From Firmicutes bacterium UBA1535 (GTDB lineage: Bacteria; Bacillota; Clostridia; Tissierellales; Sedimentibacteraceae), in NCBI GenBank assembly GCA_002323775.1, contig DCPV01000038.1:1-14155 (forward strand): a stretch of DNA of 14,155 nt, read 5' to 3'. Below, in pieces: positions 6,774-14,155 of the stretch (position 1 is the stretch's first letter; each line of letters begins with the position of its first letter). The position numbers were made by a program, and so were the translations under genes. The notes below the pieces were generated by a model. That model worked only from the letters and a program-made list of their open reading frames with translations. It had not been told where the DNA came from and did no database searches.

Positions 6774-7863
6774 AAAATCTGTTGATTGGATATTGGTAAT
6801 TATAGTATTAATCTTACTTTTGGTAGGATTTTTTATGGTATATAGCTCTAGCTACCCTGATGGCTATTATAATTTTGGAAGCTCTTTGTTTTTTTTGAAA
6901 AAACAAATATATGCAGGTGTAGCAGGGATTATTTTGATGATTATAACCTCGCTTATACCTTATAAGCTTTATAGAAAATTTACTAAAATAATTCTTCTTG
7001 TTTCTGTGGGCTTGTCATTAGCGACAATTTTTTTAGGAGTTGAAGGAAACGGTGCTCAAAGGTGGCTGGAAATTGGCGGAATTAGCTTGCAGCCATCAGA
7101 GATAGTTAAATTAGCCGCTGTACTGTGTCTGGCAGATTTCTTGGATAAAAGAAGGGATAAATTACATAAATTTAAAGAGGGGTATATATATACGTTTCTT
7201 GCGATAGCTGGATTTGTAGGACTTATAGTTATTCATAAGGATTTGAGTACATCTATAGTATTAGCATTAGTTCTGGTAATTATGTTTTACTGCGCAGGTG
7301 CGAGAATGCTGTATATGGTCTTGACTGGTGTAGCCGGAATTACCGGAGTAGGAGCGCTTATCGGATTATATGCGTATAGAATAGAAAGAATAGTTGTTTT
7401 TTTAGATCCTTTTAAATATATTAAGGGCAAGGGATGGCAGATAGTTCAATCCTTATACGCACTTGGAACCGGAGGACTTTTTGGATTAGGACTTGGAAAG
7501 AGTAGGCAGAAATTTTTCTATTTGCCCGAGGCATATAATGATTTTATATTTTCTATAATTGGTGAAGAACTTGGTTTCTTGGGATGCTTATTTGTAATAA
7601 TATTATTTATTTTGTTTGCATGGCGTGGTATACGCATATCAATAAATGCACAGGATTTTTACGGAAGTCTTGTAGCGATAGGGATAACATCATTAGTTTT
7701 AGTTCAATTTCTTGTTCATATAGCTGTAGCTACATCTTCAATGCCTCCAACCGGGAGAGCTTTACCATTTATAAGTGCTGGAGGAACATCATTGTTGTTT
7801 TTGCTTGCGTCTATAGGAATAATTTTAAATATATCTAAAACCTCAGAAGTTAATAGGAATTGA
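6739..7863 (+). CDS. ftsW: SEDS peptidoglycan glycosyltransferase FtsW/SpoVE
   Basis: SEDS proteins polymerise lipid II into glycan strands in complex with a class B PBP, here most likely the SpoVD encoded upstream. The 374-residue protein has a short basic cytoplasmic start and about ten membrane helices. Family marks are SSSYPDGYYNF after helix 1, GAQRWLEIGGISLQPSEIVK, a membrane segment with HKDLSTS, the long extracytoplasmic loop GKGWQIVQSLYALGTGG followed by GLGLGKSRQKFFYLPEAYND, IIGEELGFLG, and TGRALPFISAGGTSLL near the end. The start lies inside murD (35-base overlap), so translation is probably coupled. The upstream AAAGAG is a weak ribosome site. Cluster position and the SpoVD partner would suit the name spoVE equally well. 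FtsW and SpoVE cannot be separated by motif. Confidence 0.92.
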   Translation: MEKVERIQKSNKKSVDWILVIIVLILLLVGFFMVYSSSYPDGYYNFGSSLFFLKKQIYAGVAGIILMIITSLIPYKLYRKFTKIILLVSVGLSLATIFLGVEGNGAQRWLEIGGISLQPSEIVKLAAVLCLADFLDKRRDKLHKFKEGYIYTFLAIAGFVGLIVIHKDLSTSIVLALVLVIMFYCAGARMLYMVLTGVAGITGVGALIGLYAYRIERIVVFLDPFKYIKGKGWQIVQSLYALGTGGLFGLGLGKSRQKFFYLPEAYNDFIFSIIGEELGFLGCLFVIILFILFAWRGIRISINAQDFYGSLVAIGITSLVLVQFLVHIAVATSSMPPTGRALPFISAGGTSLLFLLASIGIILNISKTSEVNRN

Positions 7864-7875
7864 GAGGAACATAAC

Positions 7876-8985
7876 ATGAAAGTATTGATAAGTGGCGGCG
7901 GTACCGGAGGACACATAAATCCTGCTTTGGCTATCGCTCAGAGAATAAAACAAGAAAATAGTAAAAATGAAATATTGTATGTTGGAACTGAGGACGGAAT
8001 GGAAAGTGACCTAGTTCCAAAACAGGGCTTTGCTTTTAAAACTGTAGAAGCAAAATATTTGGAAAGAAAAATTAGCTTTGAAAATATAAAAACCCTAGCT
8101 GTGACAATCAAGGGAGTATTGCAATCCATGGCTATAATAAAAGAATTTAAGCCAGATGTCGTTGTAGGAACAGGTGGATATGTCTGTGGTCCTGTTGTTT
8201 TAGCTGCTGCTATAAAGGGCGTTCCAACAATGCTGCATGAGCAGAATGTGTTTCCGGGCATTACCAACAGACTGCTTTCAAGAGTAGTTAATAAAATAGC
8301 TATTAGCTTTGAAGAAGCTAGTAAATACTTTAAATACAAAGATAAGCTTGTTCTTGTAGGAAATCCTGTTAGAAAAGAAGTAAAGGAAGCTAGTAGGGTT
8401 GAATCAAGGAAAAAATACAATTTAAAAAACGATGAAATATTTATTTATTCCTTTGGTGGCAGCGGAGGACAAAAAAGTCTAAATGATGCTGTAATAGATT
8501 TAATAAAAAATATAAAGAAAAATGATAAAATTAGGCTTTTACACGTAACAGGAAAAAGACTTAAAGAGGATTTTGACGAGTGCTTAAAGGCTAATAATTT
8601 AGAGATACCATCTAATGTGAAAATTGTTGACTATATGTATGATTCACCAACAGCTCTAAGTGCGAGTGATTTGGTAATTGGAAGTGCAGGAGCCATAACA
8701 ATAGCAGAAATTACGAAAATAGGAGTTCCATCTATTTTAATTCCAAAGGCGTACACAGCAGAAAATCATCAAGAATATAATGCAAGAGCTCTTGAAAAAA
8801 AAGGAGCTGCAATTGTTATTTTAGAGAGTGAATTAAAGGAAAAAACATTGGTAAGTACAATTGATAAAATCATAAGTGATTCAAATGAACTTCCTGCAAT
8901 GTCATTAAATTCTAAGAAGCTTGGTGAACTTAACGCTGAGGATGAGCTATATAAATTAGTATTTGAGTTAGCATCAAAAAAATAG
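7876..8985 (+). CDS. murG: UDP-N-acetylglucosamine--N-acetylmuramyl-(pentapeptide) pyrophosphoryl-undecaprenol N-acetylglucosamine transferase MurG
   Basis: MurG is a peripheral GT-B glycosyltransferase on the inner face of the membrane. It adds GlcNAc from UDP-GlcNAc to lipid I, making lipid II. The 369 residues match the family. The N-terminal glycine loop GGGTGGHINPALAIA binds the lipid-linked acceptor side, and LHEQNVFPGITNR is the conserved HEQN segment. In the C-terminal UDP-GlcNAc domain are FGGSGGQKSLND, GSAGAITIAEITKIGVPSILIP, and AENHQEYNA, the NHQ motif. The GSAGA stretch replaces the more usual SRAGA. This substitution is visible but its effect is unknown. GAGAGGA upstream is a good ribosome site, and the gene begins 12 bases after the ftsW stop. 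Confidence 0.96.
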   Translation: MKVLISGGGTGGHINPALAIAQRIKQENSKNEILYVGTEDGMESDLVPKQGFAFKTVEAKYLERKISFENIKTLAVTIKGVLQSMAIIKEFKPDVVVGTGGYVCGPVVLAAAIKGVPTMLHEQNVFPGITNRLLSRVVNKIAISFEEASKYFKYKDKLVLVGNPVRKEVKEASRVESRKKYNLKNDEIFIYSFGGSGGQKSLNDAVIDLIKNIKKNDKIRLLHVTGKRLKEDFDECLKANNLEIPSNVKIVDYMYDSPTALSASDLVIGSAGAITIAEITKIGVPSILIPKAYTAENHQEYNARALEKKGAAIVILESELKEKTLVSTIDKIISDSNELPAMSLNSKKLGELNAEDELYKLVFELASKK

Positions 8986-9015
8986 CTATCTGTAAGTATC
9001 GTAAATAAGTTCTGT

Positions 9016-9067
9016 AACAAGTGAGAAAATATTGCATAAAATAACTTATATTATTTTGTTACTTGTT
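9016..9067 (+). repeat. Inverted repeat just before the murA ribosome site
   Basis: AACAAGTGA (9016-9024) and TTACTTGTT (9059-9067) can pair over nine bases, with one G-U, around a 34-base loop. The downstream arm ends one base before the GGAGG of murA. The stem does not cover the ribosome site and is AT-rich, so any effect on expression is uncertain. The 94-base gap shows no convincing promoter. Confidence 0.25.
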
Positions 9068-9068
9068 C

Positions 9069-9073
9069 GGAGG
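9069..9073 (+). promoter_or_regulatory. Ribosome binding site that sets the murA start
   Basis: GGAGG here lies six bases before the ATG at 9080, an ideal spacing. It falls inside the longer reading frame that opens at ATG 9032, which has no ribosome site of its own. This supports 9080 as the true murA start. Confidence 0.85.
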
Positions 9074-9079
9074 GGTTTG

Positions 9080-10351
9080 ATGAGAACTTACATTATAAAC
9101 GGTGGTAATAAATTAGAAGGTATAGTTAAAATAAGCGGATCTAAAAATTCGGCATTACCTATTTTAGCAAGTACCATTTTGTGTGGGAGAGAATACATAA
9201 TTAAAAATGTTCCTGATATAGATGATGTTAAAATGATGTTAGAAATATTAATATTGCTGGGATGCTCTGCATATTATGAGGGTGGGTCTTGTTATATTAA
9301 TACTAAAAACTTGAATACATGTGATATATCTGATAAACTTTCTAAAAAATTAAGGTCCTCAATAATCTTCTTAGGACCAATGCTTGGGCGTAATAAGGTG
9401 GCAAAAATCACCTATCCCGGAGGCTGTGATATAGGCTCAAGACCTATAGATTTGCATTTATATGGATTAAAGGAATTAGGTGTTGATGTCACGGAGGAAG
9501 GCGAATTTATTTTATGCTCGTCACATAACACTAAGAGCAACGATATAAGCCTTAGATATCCAAGTGTTGGTGCCACAGAAAACCTTATGCTTTTTGCTTT
9601 AAGTGTAGAAGGAAGAACGAGAATTTATAATTCAGCAAAAGAGCCTGAAATACTTGATTTGCAGAGATTTTTGGTAAAATGTGGATACTGCGTAGAGGGA
9701 GCGGGGACAGATACTATAACGGTATTTGGATCTAAAAATATGGCTAAAAATATATCATATGATGAGCCTGTTGAATACAGCATTATTTCAGATAGAATAG
9801 AAGCAGGAACATTTATGGCATTGGCTGCCAGCACTAAAAGCAAGATTTGCATAAAGAATGTTGATAAGAGATATTTAAGTGGTATAATAAAATTGTATAG
9901 AGAAGCTGGTTGCCTAATCGATGATGTTGAGGATTATATTTATATGATTAACAATGATAGGATTAGGGCTATGGATAAGATTAGTTCACGACCTTATCCG
10001 GGATTTCCAACAGATATGCAGGCACAGCTCATGGCTTCATTGTGCCGTGCTGAAGGAACATCATATATTGAGGAGAATGTTTTTGAAAATAGGTTTAAGC
10101 ATGTAAGTGAGCTTAATAAAATGGGAGCCAATATTGTTATAAAAGACAATCTCGCAATTATAAATGGAGTAAGTAAATTACATGGGGAAAATATAGATGT
10201 CAGAGACCTTCGTGGTGGTGCAGCTCTTGTGTTAGCAGCATTATCAGCTGAGGGGAGGACTGTAGCTAATAACATAGAGCATATAGATAGAGGATATGAA
10301 AAATTCGCCAATAAATTATGGAATTTAGGGGCTGATATAGCTGAGAAATAG
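9080..10351 (+). CDS. murA: UDP-N-acetylglucosamine 1-carboxyvinyltransferase MurA
   Basis: MurA transfers enolpyruvate from PEP to UDP-GlcNAc, the first committed step of peptidoglycan synthesis, in the cytoplasm. From ATG 9080 the protein has 423 residues, the usual length, and K22-N23 fall at the classic positions in ISGSKNSALPIL. The catalytic cysteine is C116 in PGGCDIGSRPIDLHL, so fosfomycin sensitivity at this residue is expected. Other conserved parts are YPSVGATENLML, PGFPTDMQAQ with the general-base aspartate, DLRGGAALV (R378) and HIDRGYE (R404). The frame extends upstream to ATG 9032, but those 16 residues are hydrophobic, lack a ribosome site and are not part of the family. Its place between murG and ftsQ is where Bacillus carries murB. 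Firmicutes often have two MurA paralogues and this could be either. Confidence 0.95.
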   Translation: MRTYIINGGNKLEGIVKISGSKNSALPILASTILCGREYIIKNVPDIDDVKMMLEILILLGCSAYYEGGSCYINTKNLNTCDISDKLSKKLRSSIIFLGPMLGRNKVAKITYPGGCDIGSRPIDLHLYGLKELGVDVTEEGEFILCSSHNTKSNDISLRYPSVGATENLMLFALSVEGRTRIYNSAKEPEILDLQRFLVKCGYCVEGAGTDTITVFGSKNMAKNISYDEPVEYSIISDRIEAGTFMALAASTKSKICIKNVDKRYLSGIIKLYREAGCLIDDVEDYIYMINNDRIRAMDKISSRPYPGFPTDMQAQLMASLCRAEGTSYIEENVFENRFKHVSELNKMGANIVIKDNLAIINGVSKLHGENIDVRDLRGGAALVLAALSAEGRTVANNIEHIDRGYEKFANKLWNLGADIAEK

Positions 10352-10369
10352 AAGGGAATATTTTGAAGG

Positions 10370-11149
10370 ATGAGCAGCGAAAAAAAACGCAGGAAAAAAG
10401 TTCGTAAAAAAATGAGAAAGATTTATATAACAACAGTAGCCATAATTATGGCTACTGTTACTCTTGCTTTTTGCCTTAATTACTTTGTTAATAAAACTGA
10501 TATATTTAATATCGTAGGATTTAATATCGAGGGTAATAGGGTTTACTCATTTGAATATTTAGCTTCTAAAATGGGGATAAATCTGGGAGAAAAATTATTT
10601 AGTGTAAATAGAAAAGAAATAAAGGAAAGATTAAAAGAAGAAGTGTATATTGAGGATTGTAAGGTATCATACTATATTCCAAACAGGATAAGCATTAAAA
10701 TTGTTGAACGAGAAGAAAAATATTTAATTAACTATAAGGATGATATAATAGTTACTGATAAAAATGCTTTTGTATTGGACGGAAATTTACAAAATAATGT
10801 TTTATTTCCTATTGAAAGTTTTGTTCCAGTAGTATACAATATAGGGGAAGAAATAAAAATTGATGGTTTATACAATTTTAAAAAAATAAATGAGTTATTA
10901 GAACATTCAGATTCCTTGAATGACATTGATAAGGTGCAGAAAATTTACATTTATGCTGATAATATAATTTCTGTAGATACTAAATATGGTATGGAAATAA
11001 AATTTGAGCTTAATAATGATGAATTGTATAGTTATAATTTTGCACTGGAAATAATCAAGAAAAGGCTTGAAGAAGGAAATGAAGTCAAGGGATGGATATT
11101 AGATTACACAAAAGGAGAGCACCCTGTATGTTCGCAAAAAATAAATTAA
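10370..11149 (+). CDS. ftsQ: Cell division protein FtsQ/DivIB
   Basis: FtsQ/DivIB is a bitopic divisome scaffold that binds FtsL and FtsB/DivIC outside the membrane. The 259-residue protein has a very basic cytoplasmic tail (residues 1-20, many Lys/Arg), one membrane helix (about 18-41) and an extracytoplasmic FtsQ-type POTRA domain. The POTRA is seen in FNIVGFNIEGNRVYSFEYL, then LFSVNRKEIKERLKEEVYIE and YIPNRISIKIVERE (about 45-110). A beta domain follows, with VTDKNAFVLDG and a late VDTKYGMEIKF stretch. Length and order fit DivIB. GAAGGG at 10351-10356 serves as ribosome site, and the gene begins 18 bases after the murA stop. Its end overlaps the next gene if that gene starts at 11128. Confidence 0.88.
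   Translation: MSSEKKRRKKVRKKMRKIYITTVAIIMATVTLAFCLNYFVNKTDIFNIVGFNIEGNRVYSFEYLASKMGINLGEKLFSVNRKEIKERLKEEVYIEDCKVSYYIPNRISIKIVEREEKYLINYKDDIIVTDKNAFVLDGNLQNNVLFPIESFVPVVYNIGEEIKIDGLYNFKKINELLEHSDSLNDIDKVQKIYIYADNIISVDTKYGMEIKFELNNDELYSYNFALEIIKKRLEEGNEVKGWILDYTKGEHPVCSQKIN
11111..11118 (+). promoter_or_regulatory. Ribosome binding site inside ftsQ that favours ATG 11128 for the next gene
   Basis: AAAGGAGA, a seven-base match to AAAGGAGGT, leaves about 8 bases of aligned spacing to ATG 11128. The alternative start at 11170 has AAAAGGGG overlapping the ftsQ stop, at about 12 bases aligned spacing. The first arrangement is stronger, though the site also encodes FtsQ residues. Confidence 0.55.
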
Positions 11150-11907
11150 AAGGGGAAAAGATTTTAAACATGAAAAAAACATACATAAATGCTGTAATAT
11201 TTAGTTTAAGTTTAATTCTTGGATTTTTACTTATATCCTTATATGATTCTTCTAAAAATATTTTAAATGACGATAATATAGGTGAGAGACAAATTTCTAT
11301 GATAAGAGAGGAAATTAATAAGGCATATATTGAAAAAAGAGCACTATATGATACTATTAATTCCTTAAAAACAGATGTTAGAGTTTTAGAAGAAAGACTT
11401 GAAAAAGATGAAAAGAGCCATGAAGATTTGATAGAACAACTAAATAGCTATAAGGTCTTATCCGGAGGCTTTGATGTAAAAGGACAAGGTATAATAATTG
11501 ATATAAAAGTGCCTGAGGGTGGTAATTCAGAGTATTATGGTCAATTAAACATATCGGAGTATTATTGGAGCATTTTAAGTATAGTGAGTTATCTGAATTC
11601 AGCAGGTGCAGAAGCAATTGCGATAAATGATCAGAGATTTACCTCAAATACTGAAATTGTCCCAGTAACTAATTATTTGAATATTAACGGAAAAAGAGTA
11701 ACTGCACCTATAGAAATAAAGGCTATTGGAGATAAAAGAACATTAAACTCTGCTATAAACTTCCCAAGTGGAATTTTGGAGGAGCTTAAAAACATTGGTT
11801 TTGAGGTGGAAATTGTTGAAAGTGATGATATAGAAATCAATGCTTTAAGCAGTTTAAAGGAGTTTAAATTTGCAGTACCTTATAATTCTGAGGAAGAAGA
11901 ATATTAG
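11128..11907 (+). CDS. DUF881 family membrane-anchored protein, first copy
   Basis: DUF881 proteins (YlxW/YlxX type in Bacillus) sit next to division genes in Firmicutes, but their function is unknown. From ATG 11128 the protein has 259 residues: a basic cytoplasmic tail, one membrane helix (about 18-38, INAVIFSLSLILGFLLISLY), a coiled coil (about 50-105, rich in Glu/Lys with regular Leu) and a folded extracytoplasmic domain. The family core is seen in GQGIIIDIKVPEGG, SAGAEAIAINDQRF, and INGKRVTAPIEIKAIGD. Three starts are possible. 11092 lies far inside ftsQ and has no site of its own. 11170 gives the compact MKKTYINAV start typical of homologues. 11128 has the best ribosome site, and I prefer it with moderate certainty. 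The acidic EEEEY end is notable. Confidence 0.82.
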   Translation: MFAKNKLKGEKILNMKKTYINAVIFSLSLILGFLLISLYDSSKNILNDDNIGERQISMIREEINKAYIEKRALYDTINSLKTDVRVLEERLEKDEKSHEDLIEQLNSYKVLSGGFDVKGQGIIIDIKVPEGGNSEYYGQLNISEYYWSILSIVSYLNSAGAEAIAINDQRFTSNTEIVPVTNYLNINGKRVTAPIEIKAIGDKRTLNSAINFPSGILEELKNIGFEVEIVESDDIEINALSSLKEFKFAVPYNSEEEEY

Positions 11908-11924
11908 AAAGGTTTGATTATCAG

Positions 11925-12644
11925 ATGGAAAAATCTTATTTCCTTAAAGTGCCGACATTTTTAATAGTGTTTTCGTTTATAATTTTTATTTTGTACAATG
12001 TAAGCCCGGATTTAGATGTTGATAATATGTTTAAGGCAAAAAATATCAATGAGTTAAGAAAAACTCTGAGTGAAACAACAGATGAAATAAATAAATTAGA
12101 TGAAGACCGAAAGGCACAACTAGCAAGAATGGATGATATCAGAAATAATATTGAAGATATATTTGATAGTGCTGTGACAATTCGTTCAAATATAGCTGCT
12201 TTAGAAGCGATAAATGGAGCTACTGACCTACGTGGACCAGGTATTACTATAAGAATGACAGATAATCTTACAAGTGACTCTTTAAGTATAAATGAAAAAA
12301 TAGTTCATGACCTTGATGTGAGAATAATTATAAGTGAGTTAAATGCAGCAGGAGCAGAGGCAATAGCAATAAATGGAAAGAGGATAGTCAGCACAACAGA
12401 GGTTATATGTATTGGGCCTGTAATTAGAATTAATGGAGAGGTTGTTGCAGCACCATTTATTATAAAGGCAATAGGAGACCCTGAGCTTCTTTTAGGAAGG
12501 GTAATTGAATCTCCGGAATCTTATGCTCATAACTTAAAAGAGAATTATGGGATTGATATTATGGCGATAAAGAGTTATGATATAAGTATTCCTAAGAATA
12601 AAGAAAAATTTAAAATAAAATATGCAAAGGTTGCGGAAGAATAG
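11925..12644 (+). CDS. DUF881 family membrane-anchored protein, second copy
   Basis: This 239-residue protein has the same plan as its upstream neighbour: a short tail, one membrane helix (about 8-25), a coiled coil (about 40-95) and an extracytoplasmic DUF881 domain. Core stretches are LRGPGITIRMTDN, AAGAEAIAINGKRI and INGEVVAAPFIIKAIGD. These line up with the first copy (GAEAIAIN, ING, AP, IKAIGD), so the two are paralogues, though diverged enough to be an old duplication. The second copy lacks the acidic tail and carries a basic one instead. AAAGG at 11908-11912 gives about 8 bases of aligned spacing to the ATG. It starts 17 bases after the first copy ends, so they are surely co-transcribed. 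The function is unknown. Location suggests a role in division or envelope assembly. Confidence 0.85.
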   Translation: MEKSYFLKVPTFLIVFSFIIFILYNVSPDLDVDNMFKAKNINELRKTLSETTDEINKLDEDRKAQLARMDDIRNNIEDIFDSAVTIRSNIAALEAINGATDLRGPGITIRMTDNLTSDSLSINEKIVHDLDVRIIISELNAAGAEAIAINGKRIVSTTEVICIGPVIRINGEVVAAPFIIKAIGDPELLLGRVIESPESYAHNLKENYGIDIMAIKSYDISIPKNKEKFKIKYAKVAEE

Positions 12645-12656
12645 AAAGGGATAAAA

Positions 12657-13004
12657 ATGTTGTTTGTATTATCAGGTATAGTAATTGGAATTTTAATTGG
12701 AATGTTGCCAAATTTTGGAATATATATAGATTCTAAGCATTCTATATATATGCTATTATTAATATTGGCAATAATAAATTCTATATTTACAATAGTATCT
12801 AAAAAAAATATAGAAGATTTTAAAATTAGCTATTGCTTTATATACATATTTATTGATATAATAATAGCGGTAGGAATAGGATTTATAAGTGACAAATTAG
12901 GGTTGCCATTATATTTAGCAGTTATATTTGCATTTGGGAATAATATATATAAAAATCTTAGTCTGTTAGTAGTTTCACTTGTAAATTTTAAGAGAAAAGC
13001 ATAG
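12657..13004 (+). CDS. sbp: Small basic protein Sbp (DUF1290), membrane protein
   Basis: Sbp is a small membrane protein of unknown function that sits before ftsA or ftsZ in many Firmicutes. The 115 residues form three to four membrane helices: 3-20 (LSGIVIGILIGMLP), about 30-47, about 58-78 and about 84-105. The family pattern is visible in GIVIGILIGMLPNFGI at the start, a middle AIINSIFTIVSKKNIEDF, and DKLGLPLYLAVIFAFGNNIYKNL at the end. The tail is basic (NFKRKA). A ribosome site (GAAAGGG, 12644-12650) lies directly before the ATG, and the gene begins 12 bases after the second DUF881 gene. The order DUF881-DUF881-sbp matches the Bacillus ylxW-ylxX-sbp group, but here ftsZ rather than ftsA follows. 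Confidence 0.85.
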   Translation: MLFVLSGIVIGILIGMLPNFGIYIDSKHSIYMLLLILAIINSIFTIVSKKNIEDFKISYCFIYIFIDIIIAVGIGFISDKLGLPLYLAVIFAFGNNIYKNLSLLVVSLVNFKRKA

Positions 13005-13106
13005 TAAGTTGTGGGGTTAATACTTTTCTCGGCAGTAATTAGTTTGATGTAATATTTTTAAAAATTATTTACATAAGTTTATATAAAAATTGATAAAACC
13101 TTAATT

Positions 13107-13111
13107 GGAGG
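13107..13111 (+). promoter_or_regulatory. Strong ribosome binding site of ftsZ
   Basis: GGAGG lies seven bases before ATG 13119. Apart from the murA site it is the only full GGAGG ahead of a gene here. The other genes mostly use AAAGG-type sites, so ftsZ may be translated more strongly, as suits an abundant protein. Confidence 0.8.
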
Positions 13112-13118
13112 ACAATAT

Positions 13119-14155
13119 ATGTTTGAATTTGATGCGAAAAATGATGGACTAGCTAATATAAAAGTCATAGGAGTAGGTGGCGGAGGAAATAATGCTGTAG
13201 ACAGAATGATCGAAGCAGGTGTAAAGGGAGTAAGTTTTATTGCAGTAAATACCGATAAACAGCAATTAGACCGTTCTAAGGCAGAGATAAAATTTCAAAT
13301 AGGAGAGAAGCTGACTGGAGGACTTGGTGCAGGGGCAAAACCAGAAATCGGTGAAAGAGCGGCTGAGGAAAACAAGTCAGATTTAATAGATTTGTTGACT
13401 GGAGCAGATATGGTATTCATTACTGCTGGTATGGGTGGTGGAACCGGAACAGGTGCAGCACCATATATAGCGAGCATTGCTAAGGCACAGGGAATTTTGA
13501 CAGTAGCTGTAGTTACAAAGCCTTTCATGTTTGAAGGAATGAAAAGAGCCAAAAATGCAGATATAGGTCTTAGAAAATTAAAAGAAAATATAGATTCATT
13601 AGTTATTATTCCAAATGACAAATTATTAGAAACTTCAGATAAAAAGACTACAATGGTAGAGGCATTTAATTTTGCTGACGAAGTTTTAAGACAAGGTATA
13701 CAGGGTATATCTGATTTAATTGCTATACCTGCTATGCTTAACTTGGATTTCGCAGATGTTAAGTCCATAATGATGGGACAAGGCTTAGCTCACATGGGTA
13801 TAGGCTTTGCATCGGGAGATAACAGAGCTATAAATGCTGCAAAGCAAGCTGTCCAAAGTCCGCTTTTAGAAACTTCTATAAACGGAGCAAGAGGAGTTAT
13901 ATTAAATATAACTGGTGGACTAAACATGGGAATACATGAGGTTAATGAGGCAGCAAGATTGATACAGGAGGCAGCAGACCCAGAAGTAGAAATAATCTTT
14001 GGCGCTAACGTTGAAGAACAAATGGGAGATTCTGTAAAGGTAACAGTTATTGCTACTGGATTTGGTAACGAGCAAGAGGATAAAGTAGTATTCGCAAATG
14101 AAAAACAAAAAAGTGTTCCAAAAGATGATTCAAATAATGTAAAAACAAAGGAAAA
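13119..14155 (+). CDS. ftsZ: Cell division GTPase FtsZ, 3'-partial
   Basis: FtsZ is the tubulin-like GTPase that polymerises into the cytokinetic ring on the inner face of the membrane and recruits the divisome. The frame runs from ATG 13119 off the window end without a stop, giving about 345 residues. All core parts are present: [17 protein letters not shown] (glycine loop T1), the tubulin signature GGGTGTG (106-112), [18 protein letters not shown], and the T7 synergy loop NLDFADV (208-214) with catalytic D210 and D213. The C-terminal half follows, with [13 protein letters not shown]. After about residue 320 the charged linker begins ([14 protein letters not shown]). The C-terminal peptide that binds SepF or FtsA is beyond the window. 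[11 protein letters not shown] replaces the more usual S/A-rich stretch after the T7 loop. The gene has its own 114-base upstream gap. Confidence 0.97.
   Translation, partial: MFEFDAKNDGLANIKVIGVGGGGNNAVDRMIEAGVKGVSFIAVNTDKQQLDRSKAEIKFQIGEKLTGGLGAGAKPEIGERAAEENKSDLIDLLTGADMVFITAGMGGGTGTGAAPYIASIAKAQGILTVAVVTKPFMFEGMKRAKNADIGLRKLKENIDSLVIIPNDKLLETSDKKTTMVEAFNFADEVLRQGIQGISDLIAIPAMLNLDFADVKSIMMGQGLAHMGIGFASGDNRAINAAKQAVQSPLLETSINGARGVILNITGGLNMGIHEVNEAARLIQEAADPEVEIIFGANVEEQMGDSVKVTVIATGFGNEQEDKVVFANEKQKSVPKDDSNNVKTKE

Noticed and set aside
9032..9079. Longer murA starting at ATG 9032
   Set aside because: The extra 16 residues have no ribosome site and are outside the family, while GGAGG is ideally placed for ATG 9080.
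1..14155. Mobile elements, tRNA or rRNA genes, CRISPR arrays, defence genes or horizontally acquired islands
   Set aside because: No transposase, integrase, repeat-spacer pattern or cloverleaf was seen, and gene order and base composition are uniform throughout.

Overview
The window is one continuous plus-strand stretch of a division and cell wall (dcw) gene cluster from an AT-rich (roughly one-third G+C by eye) Gram-positive bacterium. The gene content points to the anaerobic Clostridia/Tissierellia side of the Firmicutes: a SpoVD-type class B PBP with a C-terminal PASTA domain, a SpoVE/FtsW SEDS protein, a DivIB/FtsQ POTRA protein, two DUF881 proteins and the 'small basic protein' directly before ftsZ. 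AAAGG-type Shine-Dalgarno sites fit the same group. The species cannot be named from the sequence alone. I found no mobile element, RNA gene, CRISPR array or minus-strand gene.

Layout. ftsL (its 5' end lies before base 1; ends 319), spoVD (456-2585), murE (2700-4184), mraY (4305-5285), murD (5400-6773), ftsW/spoVE (6739-7863), murG (7876-8985), murA (start corrected to 9080, ends 10351), ftsQ/divIB (10370-11149), a first DUF881 gene (preferred start 11128, ends 11907), a second DUF881 gene (11925-12644), sbp (12657-13004) and ftsZ (13119 to the window end, C-terminus missing). From murD to sbp the genes overlap or are tightly spaced, apart from a 94-base gap before murA. The four wider gaps (after ftsL, spoVD, murE and mraY) each hold an inverted repeat or stem-loop. 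No gap exceeds 300 bases.

How the genes work together. MurA starts UDP-MurNAc synthesis. MurD and MurE add D-Glu and the third residue, probably diaminopimelate because MurE carries DNPR. MraY and MurG build lipid I and lipid II at the membrane. FtsW/SpoVE polymerises and SpoVD cross-links. FtsL and FtsQ/DivIB scaffold the septal synthase, and FtsZ forms the ring. murC, murF, murB and ftsA are not in this stretch. murF is missing from its common place between murE and mraY, and ftsA from its common place between sbp and ftsZ.

Most notable. This is mainly an ordinary housekeeping locus and I see no new multi-gene system. The best candidate for something undescribed is the 120-base murE-mraY gap. 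It holds a 28-codon reading frame with a fair ribosome site, whose stop overlaps the mraY start (ATGA), and RNA pairings that would mask the weak mraY ribosome site. Also worth noting are the SpoVD cysteine pair C402/C422, which matches the redox-regulated pair of Bacillus SpoVD, a charged insertion in SpoVD, and corrected starts for murA and the first DUF881 gene.
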